Positions 10,200 to 20,386 of a DNA stretch of 64,000 nt are shown here, one piece after another (position 1 is the stretch's first letter; each line of letters opens with the position of its first letter). The stretch is from contig NZ_JAJDWC010000089.1 in the NCBI RefSeq assembly GCF_022825805.1, positions 1 through 64,000 on the forward strand, written 5' to 3'. The stretch comes from Phaeobacter sp. GTDB taxonomy: Bacteria; Pseudomonadota; Alphaproteobacteria; Rhodobacterales; Rhodobacteraceae. Position numbers and translations under genes: made by a program. The notes under the pieces are model-generated. The model ran no database searches. It saw nothing but the letters and a program-made list of their open reading frames with translations, and had not been told where the DNA came from.

Positions 10200-11066
10200 A
10201 TGCGCTGCCCTGTCACCATCGTTAGCGGGTATCTTGGCGCCGGAAAAACCACACTGATCAACCGGCTGCTGCAAGAAGATCACGGCCTGCGGCTGACCGT
10301 GTTGGTAAATGATTTCGGTCAGATCAATATCGACAACAAACTGCTGACAGACCAAGGCGCAGAAACCTACGCCTTGGACAATGGCTGCGTCTGTTGCTCA
10401 CTCGGAGATGATCTTGCGCTATCACTGCACCAGATTCTGTCTTCGGATCCGACGCCTGATCATATCATTGTCGAAGCAAGCGGTGTGTCAGACCCCGCTG
10501 CAATTGCCGATATCGTTAGAAACGAGTCTCGGACCAGCTATGGCGGTATCGTCTGCGTCGTGGATGCGGTGAATTTCCCGGATCTCCTCGCGGACCCCAT
10601 GCTCCGGGATCAGGTCTCTCAACAGGTTCAGGCGGCGGATCTTGTCCTGATCAGCAAGCGCTCGGACGCTACGGACGGCTCTGAACTGGGCTTTGAACAT
10701 CTGACCCCCCGCAACGTAGCTGTGTTGGATGACGCACCAGTTGCGCCATTGATCTTCGACATCCTCCCGCTGCCAACCAGTGCTGGCACCGCAGCGGCGC
10801 ATCCTGCGTACACAACTTGGCATCATGACAGCACAGCCATCGTGGATCGGCGCGCTTTGGGCGAGAAACTCGCCAGCAGACCCGATGGCATCTACCGCAT
10901 GAAAGGATTCGTGCGGACCAATTCAGGCGCATATGAGCTGCATGTTGTTGGTCGTGAGGTGACAGCCAAACGATGTGATGCCGAGAAAACCACGCTCGTT
11001 GCACTGGGACCCGCAGAGAGAATCACGCGAGATGATATTGAAGCCTGGTGGCAGGCAGATCCGTAG
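10200..11066 (+). CDS. CobW/COG0523-family G3E GTPase (putative metallochaperone)
   Basis: Walker A GYLGAGKTTLIN, CxCC motif DNGCVCCSLGDD, C-terminal CobW domain. Confidence 0.92.
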   Translation: MRCPVTIVSGYLGAGKTTLINRLLQEDHGLRLTVLVNDFGQINIDNKLLTDQGAETYALDNGCVCCSLGDDLALSLHQILSSDPTPDHIIVEASGVSDPAAIADIVRNESRTSYGGIVCVVDAVNFPDLLADPMLRDQVSQQVQAADLVLISKRSDATDGSELGFEHLTPRNVAVLDDAPVAPLIFDILPLPTSAGTAAAHPAYTTWHHDSTAIVDRRALGEKLASRPDGIYRMKGFVRTNSGAYELHVVGREVTAKRCDAEKTTLVALGPAERITRDDIEAWWQADP

Positions 11067-11073
11067 ATCTGCG

Positions 11074-12795
11074 CTAGCCCGATCGTCGCACCTGTCGGCA
11101 AATCAGCAAAACAGGCAAGAGCCCTGCCAGCATAATAACAAGTGAGGGCACAGCAGCGCCTTCCAGCCGCTCGTCCGACGCTAGCCTATAGGCCTGTACA
11201 GCCAAGGTGTCATAGTTGAACGGCCGCATGATGAGCGTTGCCGGAAGTTCCTTCATCACGTCCACAAACACAATCAGCAGGGCGGTCATCAGACTGGGCG
11301 TCAGGATCGGCAGATGCACACGTCGCAGCATACCGATTGGTCCCTGCCCCAAAGAGCGCGCCGCGGCATCCATATTGTGGTGCACGGTGGCCTGCCCACC
11401 TTCATGGGCCCCAAGAGCCGCAGCAAGGAAGCGGACCATATAAGCCATCACCAAGAGCCAGATTGAGCCCGTGACCAACAACCCTGTCTTGATCTCGAAG
11501 TTGGCACGCATCCAGGCATCAAGCGCATTGTCAAACGCAGCAAAGGGCACCATCAGCCCCACTGCGATCACACCACCCGGCACGGCATACCCTAGCCGCG
11601 CCACATAGCCCGCAAAGGCAGACGCGCGCCCGGGCCGCAGGCGCTGATGGAACCCAAGACAGACAGCAGCCCCAACCGTGAGCAGCGCCGCCGTTGTCGC
11701 AAGCGTTACCGAATTTTGCAAAAACCCGAGGTAGCGGCGGGTGAAAATATCCTGTTCGGATTCAAAACCCATGTCGACCAAGATCACGACCGGCAACAGA
11801 AAACCGAGCAGCACCGGCAGCGCGCATAGCGCAAAGGCCGCTGCCGATTTCCAGCCCCGCAGGTCCGTGGGCGGCATCTTGGCATGTTGTTTCCCGGCCT
11901 GGTGGTATCGTGCCTGCCCGCGGCTGATCCGCTCTGCCAAAGCCAGGGCCAGCGCAAATCCCAATAAACCCAAAGCCAACTGCGCAGCTGCGGCTCGATC
12001 CGCCATGGAGAACCAACTGGTGTAGATCCCAGTCGCAAAGGTCTGCACGCCGAAATAGCTCACCGTACCAAAATCAGCGATGGTCTCCATCACTGCCAAC
12101 AGCATCCCAGAGGCAATAGCAGGTCGGGCCATTGGCAAGCTGACCCGCCAAAATGCCTGCAATGAGGTCTGGCCGAGCGCCCGCGCCGCCAGGAATGCGC
12201 CCGCGCTCTGCTGCACAAACGCCGCCCGTGCAAGCAAGTAGACGTAAGGGTACAAGACCAGAACCAGCATCAAAGCTGCACCACCAACTGATCGGATCTC
12301 CGGGAACCAATAATCCCGTGGCCCCCAGCCGGTGACATCGCGCAGCGTGGTTTGAACGATACCTGGGTGGTCAAGAATGAACGTATAAGCGTAGGCAAGC
12401 ACATATGCCGGGAAAGCAAGCGGCAGAACCAAGACAACTTCGAGCCACCGCACACCCGGAAAGCGTGTCATGGTCACCAGCCAGGCTGCACCCACACCGA
12501 CGCATCCGGTACCCGCCGCCACCAGCAAAACCAGAAAAAGCGTTGTCCCGGTGTAGCGCAGCAAAACGGTATCCACCAGATGCGCAACTGTGTCTGTGCC
12601 CCCCGTGACAGCCGCAATGGCCACAGCAAACATCGGCAACAAACACAACAGCGCAACCAGCCCAGACACGACCGCGAACAAGCTGCCAGAGTGTTTGCGC
12701 CCAAAACGAGACCCTGGCGCGCGCGGCACCAACGGGGGAAGCGGATCAGCCCGACCAGCCGCGTCTACTCCCGAGATTTCATTTGTTTTCGTCAT
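11074..12795 (-). CDS. Iron ABC transporter permease (FbpB-like, two fused permease domains)
   Basis: About 570 aa, many TM helices, two EAA-type loops (AARALGQTSLQAFWRVSLPMARPAI and AARSLGQGPIGMLRRVHLPILTPSL). Confidence 0.92.
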   Translation of the reverse strand: MTKTNEISGVDAAGRADPLPPLVPRAPGSRFGRKHSGSLFAVVSGLVALLCLLPMFAVAIAAVTGGTDTVAHLVDTVLLRYTGTTLFLVLLVAAGTGCVGVGAAWLVTMTRFPGVRWLEVVLVLPLAFPAYVLAYAYTFILDHPGIVQTTLRDVTGWGPRDYWFPEIRSVGGAALMLVLVLYPYVYLLARAAFVQQSAGAFLAARALGQTSLQAFWRVSLPMARPAIASGMLLAVMETIADFGTVSYFGVQTFATGIYTSWFSMADRAAAAQLALGLLGFALALALAERISRGQARYHQAGKQHAKMPPTDLRGWKSAAAFALCALPVLLGFLLPVVILVDMGFESEQDIFTRRYLGFLQNSVTLATTAALLTVGAAVCLGFHQRLRPGRASAFAGYVARLGYAVPGGVIAVGLMVPFAAFDNALDAWMRANFEIKTGLLVTGSIWLLVMAYMVRFLAAALGAHEGGQATVHHNMDAAARSLGQGPIGMLRRVHLPILTPSLMTALLIVFVDVMKELPATLIMRPFNYDTLAVQAYRLASDERLEGAAVPSLVIMLAGLLPVLLICRQVRRSG

Positions 12796-12930
12796 CTGAT
12801 CGCGCTCGCCGAGGTTCAGACATGTCATTCCGTCATTTTTGCCGAAATTGCCAGTCTAAAGCAGCGTGTCCAAAGCGGCCAACAGAGGGCAAAACCTGCA
12901 ATTCCGGTCGGCCTAAGCTGCTTGCAGTCG

Positions 12931-12966
12931 CAAAAAAGCGCAACCGGTCAAATCGTCCGGTTGCGC
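12931..12966 (-). terminator. Intrinsic terminator of the PaaK-like ligase gene
   Basis: GCGCAACCGG (12938-12947) / CCGGTTGCGC (12957-12966), TTTTTTG on the minus strand. Confidence 0.9.
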
Positions 12967-13003
12967 CAGTCAGGGATCCCATCGGATCAACTTTTGAGGA
13001 TCG

Positions 13004-14221
13004 TCAGTCGTAGCTGCGCTGATCCTCAATCACCAGCCCGTCCTTGGGCAGAGCACCGGGCGCGACAACTTCCACGCGCCCTTTCAATTTCAGAACTTCG
13101 ATCACACTGCGCGAAAATGCGATTTCGTCGCCCTGTTGCGCTTCGATCTGCACCGTCATCGCATCCATTTCACCGTCCCGACTGGCGATGACGCGCGCCT
13201 TGACGATTTCATCATGCTTCTCAACCAGCGCGGCAACCTGTTCTGGCCGCACGAACATGCCCTTGATCTTGGTTGCCTGGTCAGCACGTCCCATCCATCC
13301 CTTGATCCGCATGTTGGTGCGCCCACAGGGGGATTGCCCCGGCAGCACCGCGGACAGATCACCAGTTGCAAATCGGATCAAAGGATAATCTGGGTTGAGC
13401 GTGGTGACCACGACCTCTCCGACCTCGCCTGGGGCAACAGGCGTGCCAGTCCCTGGCGTGACAATCTCGACGATCACTTGCTCGTCAACGATCATACCGT
13501 CCATGGCCGCACTTTCATATGCGATGCTACCCAGGTCCGCAGTCGCGTAAGACTGCAGACACGAAATGCCACGGTCTGCATATTCCTGACGCAGGGAGGG
13601 AAACAGCGCGCCGCCGCCGACCGCCGCTTTGGAGATGTTGAGTTCAACACCCATTTTGTCGGCCCGGTCCAAGATCACCTTGAGATAATCAGGCGTTCCG
13701 GCATAGGCCGTCACACCAACATCGCGGGCGGCAGTCACCTGAAGCTCGGTCTGGCCGGTTCCCGCGGGCAGCACCGCTGCGCCAACTGCGCGGGCCCCGT
13801 TTTCGAATATCATACCTGCCGGTGTCAGGTGGTAGCCAAAACAGTTTTGCACGATGTCTCCGGCACCAATGCCCACGGCATGCAGGAAACGCCCCATTCG
13901 CCACCAATCGTGATCGGTGCCACCGGGCTCATAGATGGGCCCTGGAGATTGGAACACATGCGCAAAACCATGGGCTGGTTTGACGGCAAACCCGCCGAAT
14001 GGCGGCGCAACGGACTGTGCTTTGCTCAGATCGGATTTCCGCAGCACTGGCAGTGCCGCCAGCGCATCCGCAGAAGTAATCGTTGAGGCGTCCACCTCAG
14101 CCAGGGCCGCGCCATATCCGGGCGCCTGTTGAGCACGCGCAATCTGCGCAGGGAGCTGCGCCGCAAGATCAGACGCACGCGAATCTGCGCTGCGGGTTTC
14201 GAGTTCATCAAAGAAGGTCAT
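13004..14221 (-). CDS. Phenylacetate-CoA ligase family (AMP-forming) protein
   Basis: Architecture and motifs of PaaK-like ligases (FQSPGPIYEPGG, SYATADLGSIAYES, RFATGDLS). Confidence 0.82.
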   Translation of the reverse strand: MTFFDELETRSADSRASDLAAQLPAQIARAQQAPGYGAALAEVDASTITSADALAALPVLRKSDLSKAQSVAPPFGGFAVKPAHGFAHVFQSPGPIYEPGGTDHDWWRMGRFLHAVGIGAGDIVQNCFGYHLTPAGMIFENGARAVGAAVLPAGTGQTELQVTAARDVGVTAYAGTPDYLKVILDRADKMGVELNISKAAVGGGALFPSLRQEYADRGISCLQSYATADLGSIAYESAAMDGMIVDEQVIVEIVTPGTGTPVAPGEVGEVVVTTLNPDYPLIRFATGDLSAVLPGQSPCGRTNMRIKGWMGRADQATKIKGMFVRPEQVAALVEKHDEIVKARVIASRDGEMDAMTVQIEAQQGDEIAFSRSVIEVLKLKGRVEVVAPGALPKDGLVIEDQRSYD

Positions 14222-14236
14222 GTCGCTCTCCTCGCC

Positions 14237-15082
14237 TCAGCTCAACCACCGCTTACGCCGACGATAAGACCGCACATCGCGGAAACTCTTGCGGCCTTCA
14301 TCAGACATACCGAGATAGAATTCCTTCACATCCGGGTTCTCGCGCAGTTCCGCCGCCGGGCCGTCCATCACCACCCGCCCAGATTCCAGGATGTATCCAT
14401 AGTGGGAGTAGCGCAGCGCAACATTCGTGTTCTGCTCCGCCAAAAGGAAGGTCACGCCTTCGTTTTCGTTGATCGATTTCACAATCTCGAAAATCTGCTC
14501 AACCAGCTGCGGCGCCAATCCCATTGAGGGTTCATCAAGCAGAATGGTCTCAGGACGGCTCATCAACGCCCGTCCCATGGCCAACATCTGCTGTTCCCCA
14601 CCCGACGTGTATCCCGCCTGGCTCTTGCGCCGCTCTTTCAGGCGCGGAAAATAATTGTAGACCATCTCCAGATCCTGCTGGACCTTCGAGCTGGCATCGG
14701 TGCGGGTATACGCCCCTGTCAGGAGGTTTTCCTCAACTGTCAGGTGCTCAAAACAATGGCGTCCCTCCATTACCTGGATCACGCCCTTCTTCACCAGATC
14801 GGCCGGATCGAGATCCTGCACGCGTTGCCCGCGGTATTGGATGCTGCCTTTGGTGACCAGGCCACGTTCCGAGTGCAGCAAGTTTGAGATCGCTTTCAGC
14901 GTGGTGGTTTTACCAGCGCCGTTACCGCCAAGAAGAGCTGTAATGCCTCCCTTTGGCACCTTAAGGCTGACGCCCTTCAGAACGAGGATCACGTGATTAT
15001 AAATCACTTCGATGTTGTTGACCTCAAGCAGGGAGTCTGCCTGCACATCAGGGGTTTGGGCTGTATCCAGCATCTGTTTCAT
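14237..15082 (-). CDS. Branched-chain amino acid-type ABC transporter ATP-binding protein (LivF-like)
   Basis: GGNGAGKTTTLKAIS Walker A, SGGEQQMLAMGRALM signature, LLDEPSMGLAP Walker B. Confidence 0.9.
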   Translation of the reverse strand: MKQMLDTAQTPDVQADSLLEVNNIEVIYNHVILVLKGVSLKVPKGGITALLGGNGAGKTTTLKAISNLLHSERGLVTKGSIQYRGQRVQDLDPADLVKKGVIQVMEGRHCFEHLTVEENLLTGAYTRTDASSKVQQDLEMVYNYFPRLKERRKSQAGYTSGGEQQMLAMGRALMSRPETILLDEPSMGLAPQLVEQIFEIVKSINENEGVTFLLAEQNTNVALRYSHYGYILESGRVVMDGPAAELRENPDVKEFYLGMSDEGRKSFRDVRSYRRRKRWLS

Positions 15083-15220
15083 CCTCACGCGGCCCATGCA
15101 GAGCCTGTCCTGCACCCGGGCTTTCTGTGGAACGGCACAAGTGCGCCGTTCCGCTTGATACATGCGGCGGTGCCGCGGCTCTGCGCTGCGGCCACAACAG
15201 CCGCAACACAGAGGTTCACA

Positions 15221-16501
15221 TCAGCACCCTGGCTCGATGTTGTTTTCCGATGCGTAAGCCAGCGAGTCCGCTTCGATCAGCGGCTGGATGACCTCACGGT
15301 CGCTCGGTGCGAAATCGGAAATCAGCGTCCATTCCTTTGCCGATGCATCCCACTGCGTCATGCCAACCAGACCTGGACCGCCGTGATTTTCGCAAGACAC
15401 GTTGAAGGCCGGGCCAAACAGAGGCATGCCCAAGGCCGACATACGTGCTTCTGGCATTTCCAGCGCTTCCATACCGTCCCGCATCATGGCAGGCGTGATT
15501 TCCGCAGTGCCATGCAGCTCCTGTGCGGTTTTCGCCGCTTCAACAGCCAGCATCGCCGCGTACATGCCGCGGTTATACAGAACGTTACCGATCTGATCGC
15601 CCGCGCCTGCTGCCAAGCCTTTGTCAACCACATGCGTCTGAATGTCGTCAAACACAGGGAAGTCACGACCCACACCGTGGAATGTCACAGCCTTATAGCC
15701 GTCGGCCTTTTCACCTGCGGGCATCACGTCATGCTCTGCGCCAGACCACCAGACACCGATGAACTTATCCATTGGGAACCGAATGTTGGCCGCTTCCTGC
15801 ACCGCAACCTGGTTCATCACGCCCCAACCCCACATGATCACGAAATCCGGACGGTCACGACGGATCTGCAACCACTGGGATTTCTGCTCTTGACCAGGGT
15901 GGTCAACGGGAAGCGTCGACAGCGTGAACCCATGCTTTTTCGACAGCTCTTCCAGCGTGCGGATCGGCTCTTTGCCATAAGCAGAGTTGTGGAACAGCAG
16001 CGATACTTTCTTGCCACTCAGGTCCCCGTCATTGGCTTCCAGCAGGTAGTTGATGATGCCAGACGCGCCATCCCAGTAGTTTGCCGGATAGTTGAAGACG
16101 TTGCTGAACACCTCGCCGTTGGCCGCAGATGTCCGGCCATAGCCCATGGTGTGCAGCGGAATGCCGTCTGCAGTGACCTTGGGGATCAGCTGATAAGTGA
16201 TGCCAGTGGAAAGCGGTTGATAGATCAGCGCGCCTTCACCTTTGGTGGATTCGTAGCACTCGACGCCTTTTTCGGTGTTGTAGCCAGTTTCGCATTCAAC
16301 AACGCGGGCTTTGACCCCACCGATGCCGCCGTCACGCTCGTTCACCAGGGTGAAATAATCAGCATAGCCATCTGCAAACGGGATGCCCCCGGCTGCATAA
16401 GGGCCCGTACGATAGCTCAGCGACGGAAACACCAGGTCAGCCATCACTGGGCTTGCCGCCATAACAGCGCCGAGCGCCAAAGTGGTCATTTTCAGTTTCA
16501 T
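15221..16501 (-). CDS. ABC transporter substrate-binding protein (LivK-like)
   Basis: Signal peptide MKLKMTTLALGAVMAASPVMA; periplasmic-binding-protein type 1 fold. Confidence 0.88.
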   Translation of the reverse strand: MKLKMTTLALGAVMAASPVMADLVFPSLSYRTGPYAAGGIPFADGYADYFTLVNERDGGIGGVKARVVECETGYNTEKGVECYESTKGEGALIYQPLSTGITYQLIPKVTADGIPLHTMGYGRTSAANGEVFSNVFNYPANYWDGASGIINYLLEANDGDLSGKKVSLLFHNSAYGKEPIRTLEELSKKHGFTLSTLPVDHPGQEQKSQWLQIRRDRPDFVIMWGWGVMNQVAVQEAANIRFPMDKFIGVWWSGAEHDVMPAGEKADGYKAVTFHGVGRDFPVFDDIQTHVVDKGLAAGAGDQIGNVLYNRGMYAAMLAVEAAKTAQELHGTAEITPAMMRDGMEALEMPEARMSALGMPLFGPAFNVSCENHGGPGLVGMTQWDASAKEWTLISDFAPSDREVIQPLIEADSLAYASENNIEPGC

Positions 16502-16591
16502 CGGGTCTCATCCTCCCTTGAATTGTCCGATGGGATTACAGCCGGGATTGATCTTGTTATTTCCCCGCCAATTCGAGCAGCCACTGCCCGC

Positions 16592-17668
16592 CTAGTGCGG
16601 GAAGGGCCATAGTCTGAGTTTCTCTTTTGCAACGCGCCAAAGCTGGGCAATGCCGTGCGGTTCAGCAATCAGGAACACGATGATCAGAGCGCCAACGATC
16701 ACCAGCTGGAAATGAGCAACAATGTCCGTGGGCCAACCCAACAGGTCAACGCCGACCACCTTCAGTACAACTGGCAGCAGTACCAAAAAGGCTGCGCCAG
16801 CAAAGGATCCAAAGATCGACCCCAAACCTCCGATGATCACCATGAAGAGCACAAGGAATGATTTGGTGATCCCGAAGGCCTCGCCAACTTCAACAGCGCC
16901 AAGGTAGACGGCGAAGAACAGCGCACCAGAGATCCCGATAAAGAAGCCGGAGACACCAAAGGCCGAGAGTTTCGCCTTCAGCGGGTTCACACCAATAATC
17001 TCCGCTGCAATATCCATGTCACGGATGGCCATCCAACTACGGCCAACGGTCCCGCGCGTCAGATTCCGGGCAACAATTGCGCAGACGGTCAGGAAAATCA
17101 GGCTGAACAGATAAGTCGCCCAGGCCGGTGCGTTTGGGCCGGTCACGATGACGCCGAACACGTCCCTTTCAGGGGCATTGATCTGGCCAGATGCCGAGTA
17201 ATTGTAAAACCACGGCACACGGTTGAACAACCAGACCAGAAAGAACTGCGCAGCCAAGGTTGCGACCGCAAGGTAGAAGCCTTTGATGCGCAGGGATGGC
17301 AAGCCAAAGGCGACACAGACCAAGGCTGTGATACCCCCTGACAGCAGAACATGCACAAACATGCTGACTTCGGGAAAGGCTGTCATCAGCTTGTAGCAGG
17401 CGTAAGCCCCAACCGCCATGAAACCGCCCGTTCCCAGCGACACCTGACCACAATATCCGACCAGGATATTCAGCCCAATTGCGGCAATGGAGTAGATCAA
17501 GAACGGCAACAGGATGGCGTTTGCCCAGTAGTCGTTAACGAAGAATGGCACCACAAGGAACGCCACCGCCATGACCAGGAAATACCGGTAGCGATCAAAC
17601 TTAATCGGGAAGGTCTGGCTGTCCTGTTGGTAGGAGACTTTATAGTCCCCCGCTTCACGATAGAACAT
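16592..17668 (-). CDS. Branched-chain amino acid-type ABC transporter permease (LivM-like)
   Basis: Multi-TM; GLNILVGYCGQVSLGTGGFMAVGAYA and GGLGSIFGSFAGAAF motifs. Confidence 0.92.
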   Translation of the reverse strand: MFYREAGDYKVSYQQDSQTFPIKFDRYRYFLVMAVAFLVVPFFVNDYWANAILLPFLIYSIAAIGLNILVGYCGQVSLGTGGFMAVGAYACYKLMTAFPEVSMFVHVLLSGGITALVCVAFGLPSLRIKGFYLAVATLAAQFFLVWLFNRVPWFYNYSASGQINAPERDVFGVIVTGPNAPAWATYLFSLIFLTVCAIVARNLTRGTVGRSWMAIRDMDIAAEIIGVNPLKAKLSAFGVSGFFIGISGALFFAVYLGAVEVGEAFGITKSFLVLFMVIIGGLGSIFGSFAGAAFLVLLPVVLKVVGVDLLGWPTDIVAHFQLVIVGALIIVFLIAEPHGIAQLWRVAKEKLRLWPFPH

Positions 17669-18034
17669 GGATCAGATGCTCCCCTTTTGGCGCATACGAC
17701 TGCGTTCGCATACGTTCAGTTGACTGTTTTTATTTGTAAATTCGGCCTGATTTGGCCGGCAATCTCTGGTCAAGATAACCCAACCTTGGATCGCGGTCGC
17801 GATGGGCGCAACCCGCGCATCAAAACGGCCTGATCGCTGCTCTAAGCCAGCTCCAAGCGGTGGCAGGCCGCCGACCAACGCCCCCCGTACATGCGTTGCT
17901 GCAGTGTTTGTGGTGCACATTCGGGTCACGCTGCACACCTCTCAGCGTTAACCAGTATGTTCGATTTCTGCATTTCGCCACAATTTGAAGACCGGTCTCT
18001 GCTATGCTGATCATGGGAAAAGTGAGTGGAAAAA

Positions 18035-18382
18035 ATGAGTGCAATCTTGCAAGAGATCCGGCGGCTGGAGTCCGCCCGGGATCGGGGTGAGCTATCAGAG
18101 GCCGCATTCGACGAGGCCAAAGAGGAAATCCTCAATGCTGTCGAGGAAGCCACCGTCATATCGCAAAGCCGACCATCGGCAGAGCCGCAGGGCCAAACCG
18201 CATCGCCTGCGGACACAGCACAAAACGGCTGGTTTGGTCTGTTGGCTGTGGGTGCCGGGGTGACGCTTGCGCTGACATCGGTGGTTGGCCAGCTGATCGG
18301 TGATTTCACCTTGGCGCTGACGCTGATGGTCAGCATTTTGGCCGCCATCGTGTTTGCTGCCGCCCGCAAGCTGGAAGGCTGA
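18035..18382 (+). CDS. Small membrane protein with N-terminal SHOCT-like helical segment
   Basis: ILQEIRRLESARDRGELSEAAFDEAKEEIL resembles a SHOCT motif, followed by two TM helices. Confidence 0.6.
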   Translation: MSAILQEIRRLESARDRGELSEAAFDEAKEEILNAVEEATVISQSRPSAEPQGQTASPADTAQNGWFGLLAVGAGVTLALTSVVGQLIGDFTLALTLMVSILAAIVFAAARKLEG

Positions 18383-18430
18383 ACCCCGCCCACCGCTGCG
18401 TTTGACAGGCGCGTTGCCGACTGGAGAAGA

Positions 18431-19417
18431 TCAGACACGTTCAATGATCTTCTCCCCAAACAGCCCTTGTGGTCGGAAGACCAGGAACAGCAGAGCCAAC
18501 ACATACGCGAACCAGTTTTCTGTCGCACCGCCAACCATCGGACCAATGAGGAACTCAAACAGTTTCTCGCCAACACCGATGATCAGCCCGCCGACAATTG
18601 CGCCAGGGATGGAGGTGAAGCCGCCCAACATCAAAACAGGCAAAGCTTTCAAGGCAATCAGTGACAGCGAGAACTGCACGCCGGATTTGGTGCCCCACAT
18701 GATGCCAGCAACCAGCGCCACGAAACCGGCAACGGACCAGACCAGCACCCAGATGAAGCTGAGCGAGATACCAACGGACAACGCAGCCTGGTGATCGTCG
18801 GCCACAGCGCGCATTGCTCGGCCTTGCTTGGTGTATTGGGCGAATGCCACCAGTCCTGCGACCAATAGAGCGGCGATGATCGTCGCAACGATATCGAGGT
18901 TGTCGATAAAGAAACCGTAGTCAAAAATCTGGAAAGTGGTTTCATCGATCCACAGATTGATGCCCTGCGGCAGCCCAACATCAAGGGTCTTGATCTCGGA
19001 CCCCCACATCAGGTCGGCCACACCTTCAAGCAGATATGCCAGGCCGATTGTAGCCATGAACAAAATGATGGGTTCTTGGCCGACAAGATGGCGCATTACG
19101 AAATGCTGAACCATCCAGGCCAGCAAAACCATCACGCCAATGGTCAAAACAATCGCGACAAACGACGGCACCGTCCAGCCGAAATGGGTCACATGCCCGC
19201 CAAAGATCGCGTTGATCAAATGGGCAAACGGCACCTGACCGTTCATGATGCCCACCAAGGTCATCGCCGCAAACAGGGCCATCACACCTTGGGCGTAATT
19301 GAAGATACCAGACGCTTTATAGATGAGAACAAATCCAAGCGCGACAAGGGCATAGAGGACGCCGGCCATCAGGCCATTCAGCGTCACTTCCATCGCAAAA
19401 ACCAATTGTTCAGGCAC
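18431..19417 (-). CDS. Branched-chain amino acid-type ABC transporter permease (LivH-like)
   Basis: EVTLNGLMAGVLYALVALGFVLIYKASGIFNYAQG motif; possible GTG start at 19417, ATG alternatives up- and downstream. Confidence 0.92.
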   Translation of the reverse strand: MPEQLVFAMEVTLNGLMAGVLYALVALGFVLIYKASGIFNYAQGVMALFAAMTLVGIMNGQVPFAHLINAIFGGHVTHFGWTVPSFVAIVLTIGVMVLLAWMVQHFVMRHLVGQEPIILFMATIGLAYLLEGVADLMWGSEIKTLDVGLPQGINLWIDETTFQIFDYGFFIDNLDIVATIIAALLVAGLVAFAQYTKQGRAMRAVADDHQAALSVGISLSFIWVLVWSVAGFVALVAGIMWGTKSGVQFSLSLIALKALPVLMLGGFTSIPGAIVGGLIIGVGEKLFEFLIGPMVGGATENWFAYVLALLFLVFRPQGLFGEKIIERV

Positions 19418-19476
19418 GCTGCTGTCCTCCCTCAGAGGCATACAACTGCCTCGCATTCATCATGGTCTTGTTTTGC

Positions 19477-20295
19477 TCAATCATGGCTGACCCCCAAATA
19501 GGCGTCGATCACCGCTTGGTTGTTGCGCACCTCGTCCGGTGTGCCGTCTCCGATCTTTTTGCCATAGTCCATCACGACGACCCGGTCGGACAGATCCATG
19601 ACCACGCCCATATCATGCTCGATCAGGGCGATGGTGGTGCCGAACTCGTCGTTGGCGTCCAGAATGAAGCGGGACATGTCCTCTTTTTCTTCGACGTTCA
19701 TCCCCGCCATGGGCTCGTCCAGAAGAAGAAGTTTGGGTTCCGCCGCCAACGCTCGTGCAAGCTCCACCCGCTTTTTCAAACCATAGGGCAGACGTGCAAC
19801 CGGCGTCTTACGGATCGCCTGGATTTCGAGGAAGTCGATGATCCGCTCAACAACCTCTCGGTTTTCGGTTTCTTCAGCTTCTGCCCGGCCACGCCACAGA
19901 GCCTGCTGAAAAATGTTGGTTTTCATATAGTTCAGGCGGCCCGTCATGACGTTGTCGAGCACGCTCATACCGTCAAACAATGCAATGTTCTGGAAGGTCC
20001 GGGCAATTCCCTGCCGCGCCACTTCGTATGGGCGCATGGCTGGGCGTTTGGAACCGCGGAACCACACATCACCTTCCTGCGGAACATAAAAGCCAGAGAT
20101 GACGTTCAACATTGACGATTTGCCAGCGCCGTTGGGGCCGATGATGGCGCGGATTTCGCCTTCGCGGATATCGAACGAAATATCCTTGATCGCGACCACG
20201 CCACCAAACCGCAGCGTGATGTTTTTCATTTCCATGACCACGCCACCAATGGTGCGGCCGTCTTCTGTGACGGAGCTGTCGTCCATATCTTTCAT
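19477..20295 (-). CDS. Branched-chain amino acid-type ABC transporter ATP-binding protein (LivG-like)
   Basis: GPNGAGKSSMLNVISG Walker A, LLLDEPMAGMNVEEKEDM Walker B, characteristic IEHDMGVVMDLSDRVVVMDYG. Confidence 0.93.
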   Translation of the reverse strand: MKDMDDSSVTEDGRTIGGVVMEMKNITLRFGGVVAIKDISFDIREGEIRAIIGPNGAGKSSMLNVISGFYVPQEGDVWFRGSKRPAMRPYEVARQGIARTFQNIALFDGMSVLDNVMTGRLNYMKTNIFQQALWRGRAEAEETENREVVERIIDFLEIQAIRKTPVARLPYGLKKRVELARALAAEPKLLLLDEPMAGMNVEEKEDMSRFILDANDEFGTTIALIEHDMGVVMDLSDRVVVMDYGKKIGDGTPDEVRNNQAVIDAYLGVSHD

Positions 20296-20386
20296 GACAC
20301 CGCGCCTTTCGCAGTCTTGATGGTACCTTGCAGGCCGTTGTGGTGGGTGCTGCTGCCCATCAGCGGGCAGAATTCAACGGAGTAGA

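Noticed and set aside
14993-16612. 539-aa plus-strand ORF
   Set aside because: Shadow frame opposite the LivK-like binding-protein gene; composition (His/Arg-rich) is not protein-like.
17926-18576. 216-aa minus-strand ORF overlapping the SHOCT-like gene
   Set aside because: Ser/Ala-rich shadow frame that runs into the livH-like gene; the plus-strand frame has coherent helix/TM organisation.
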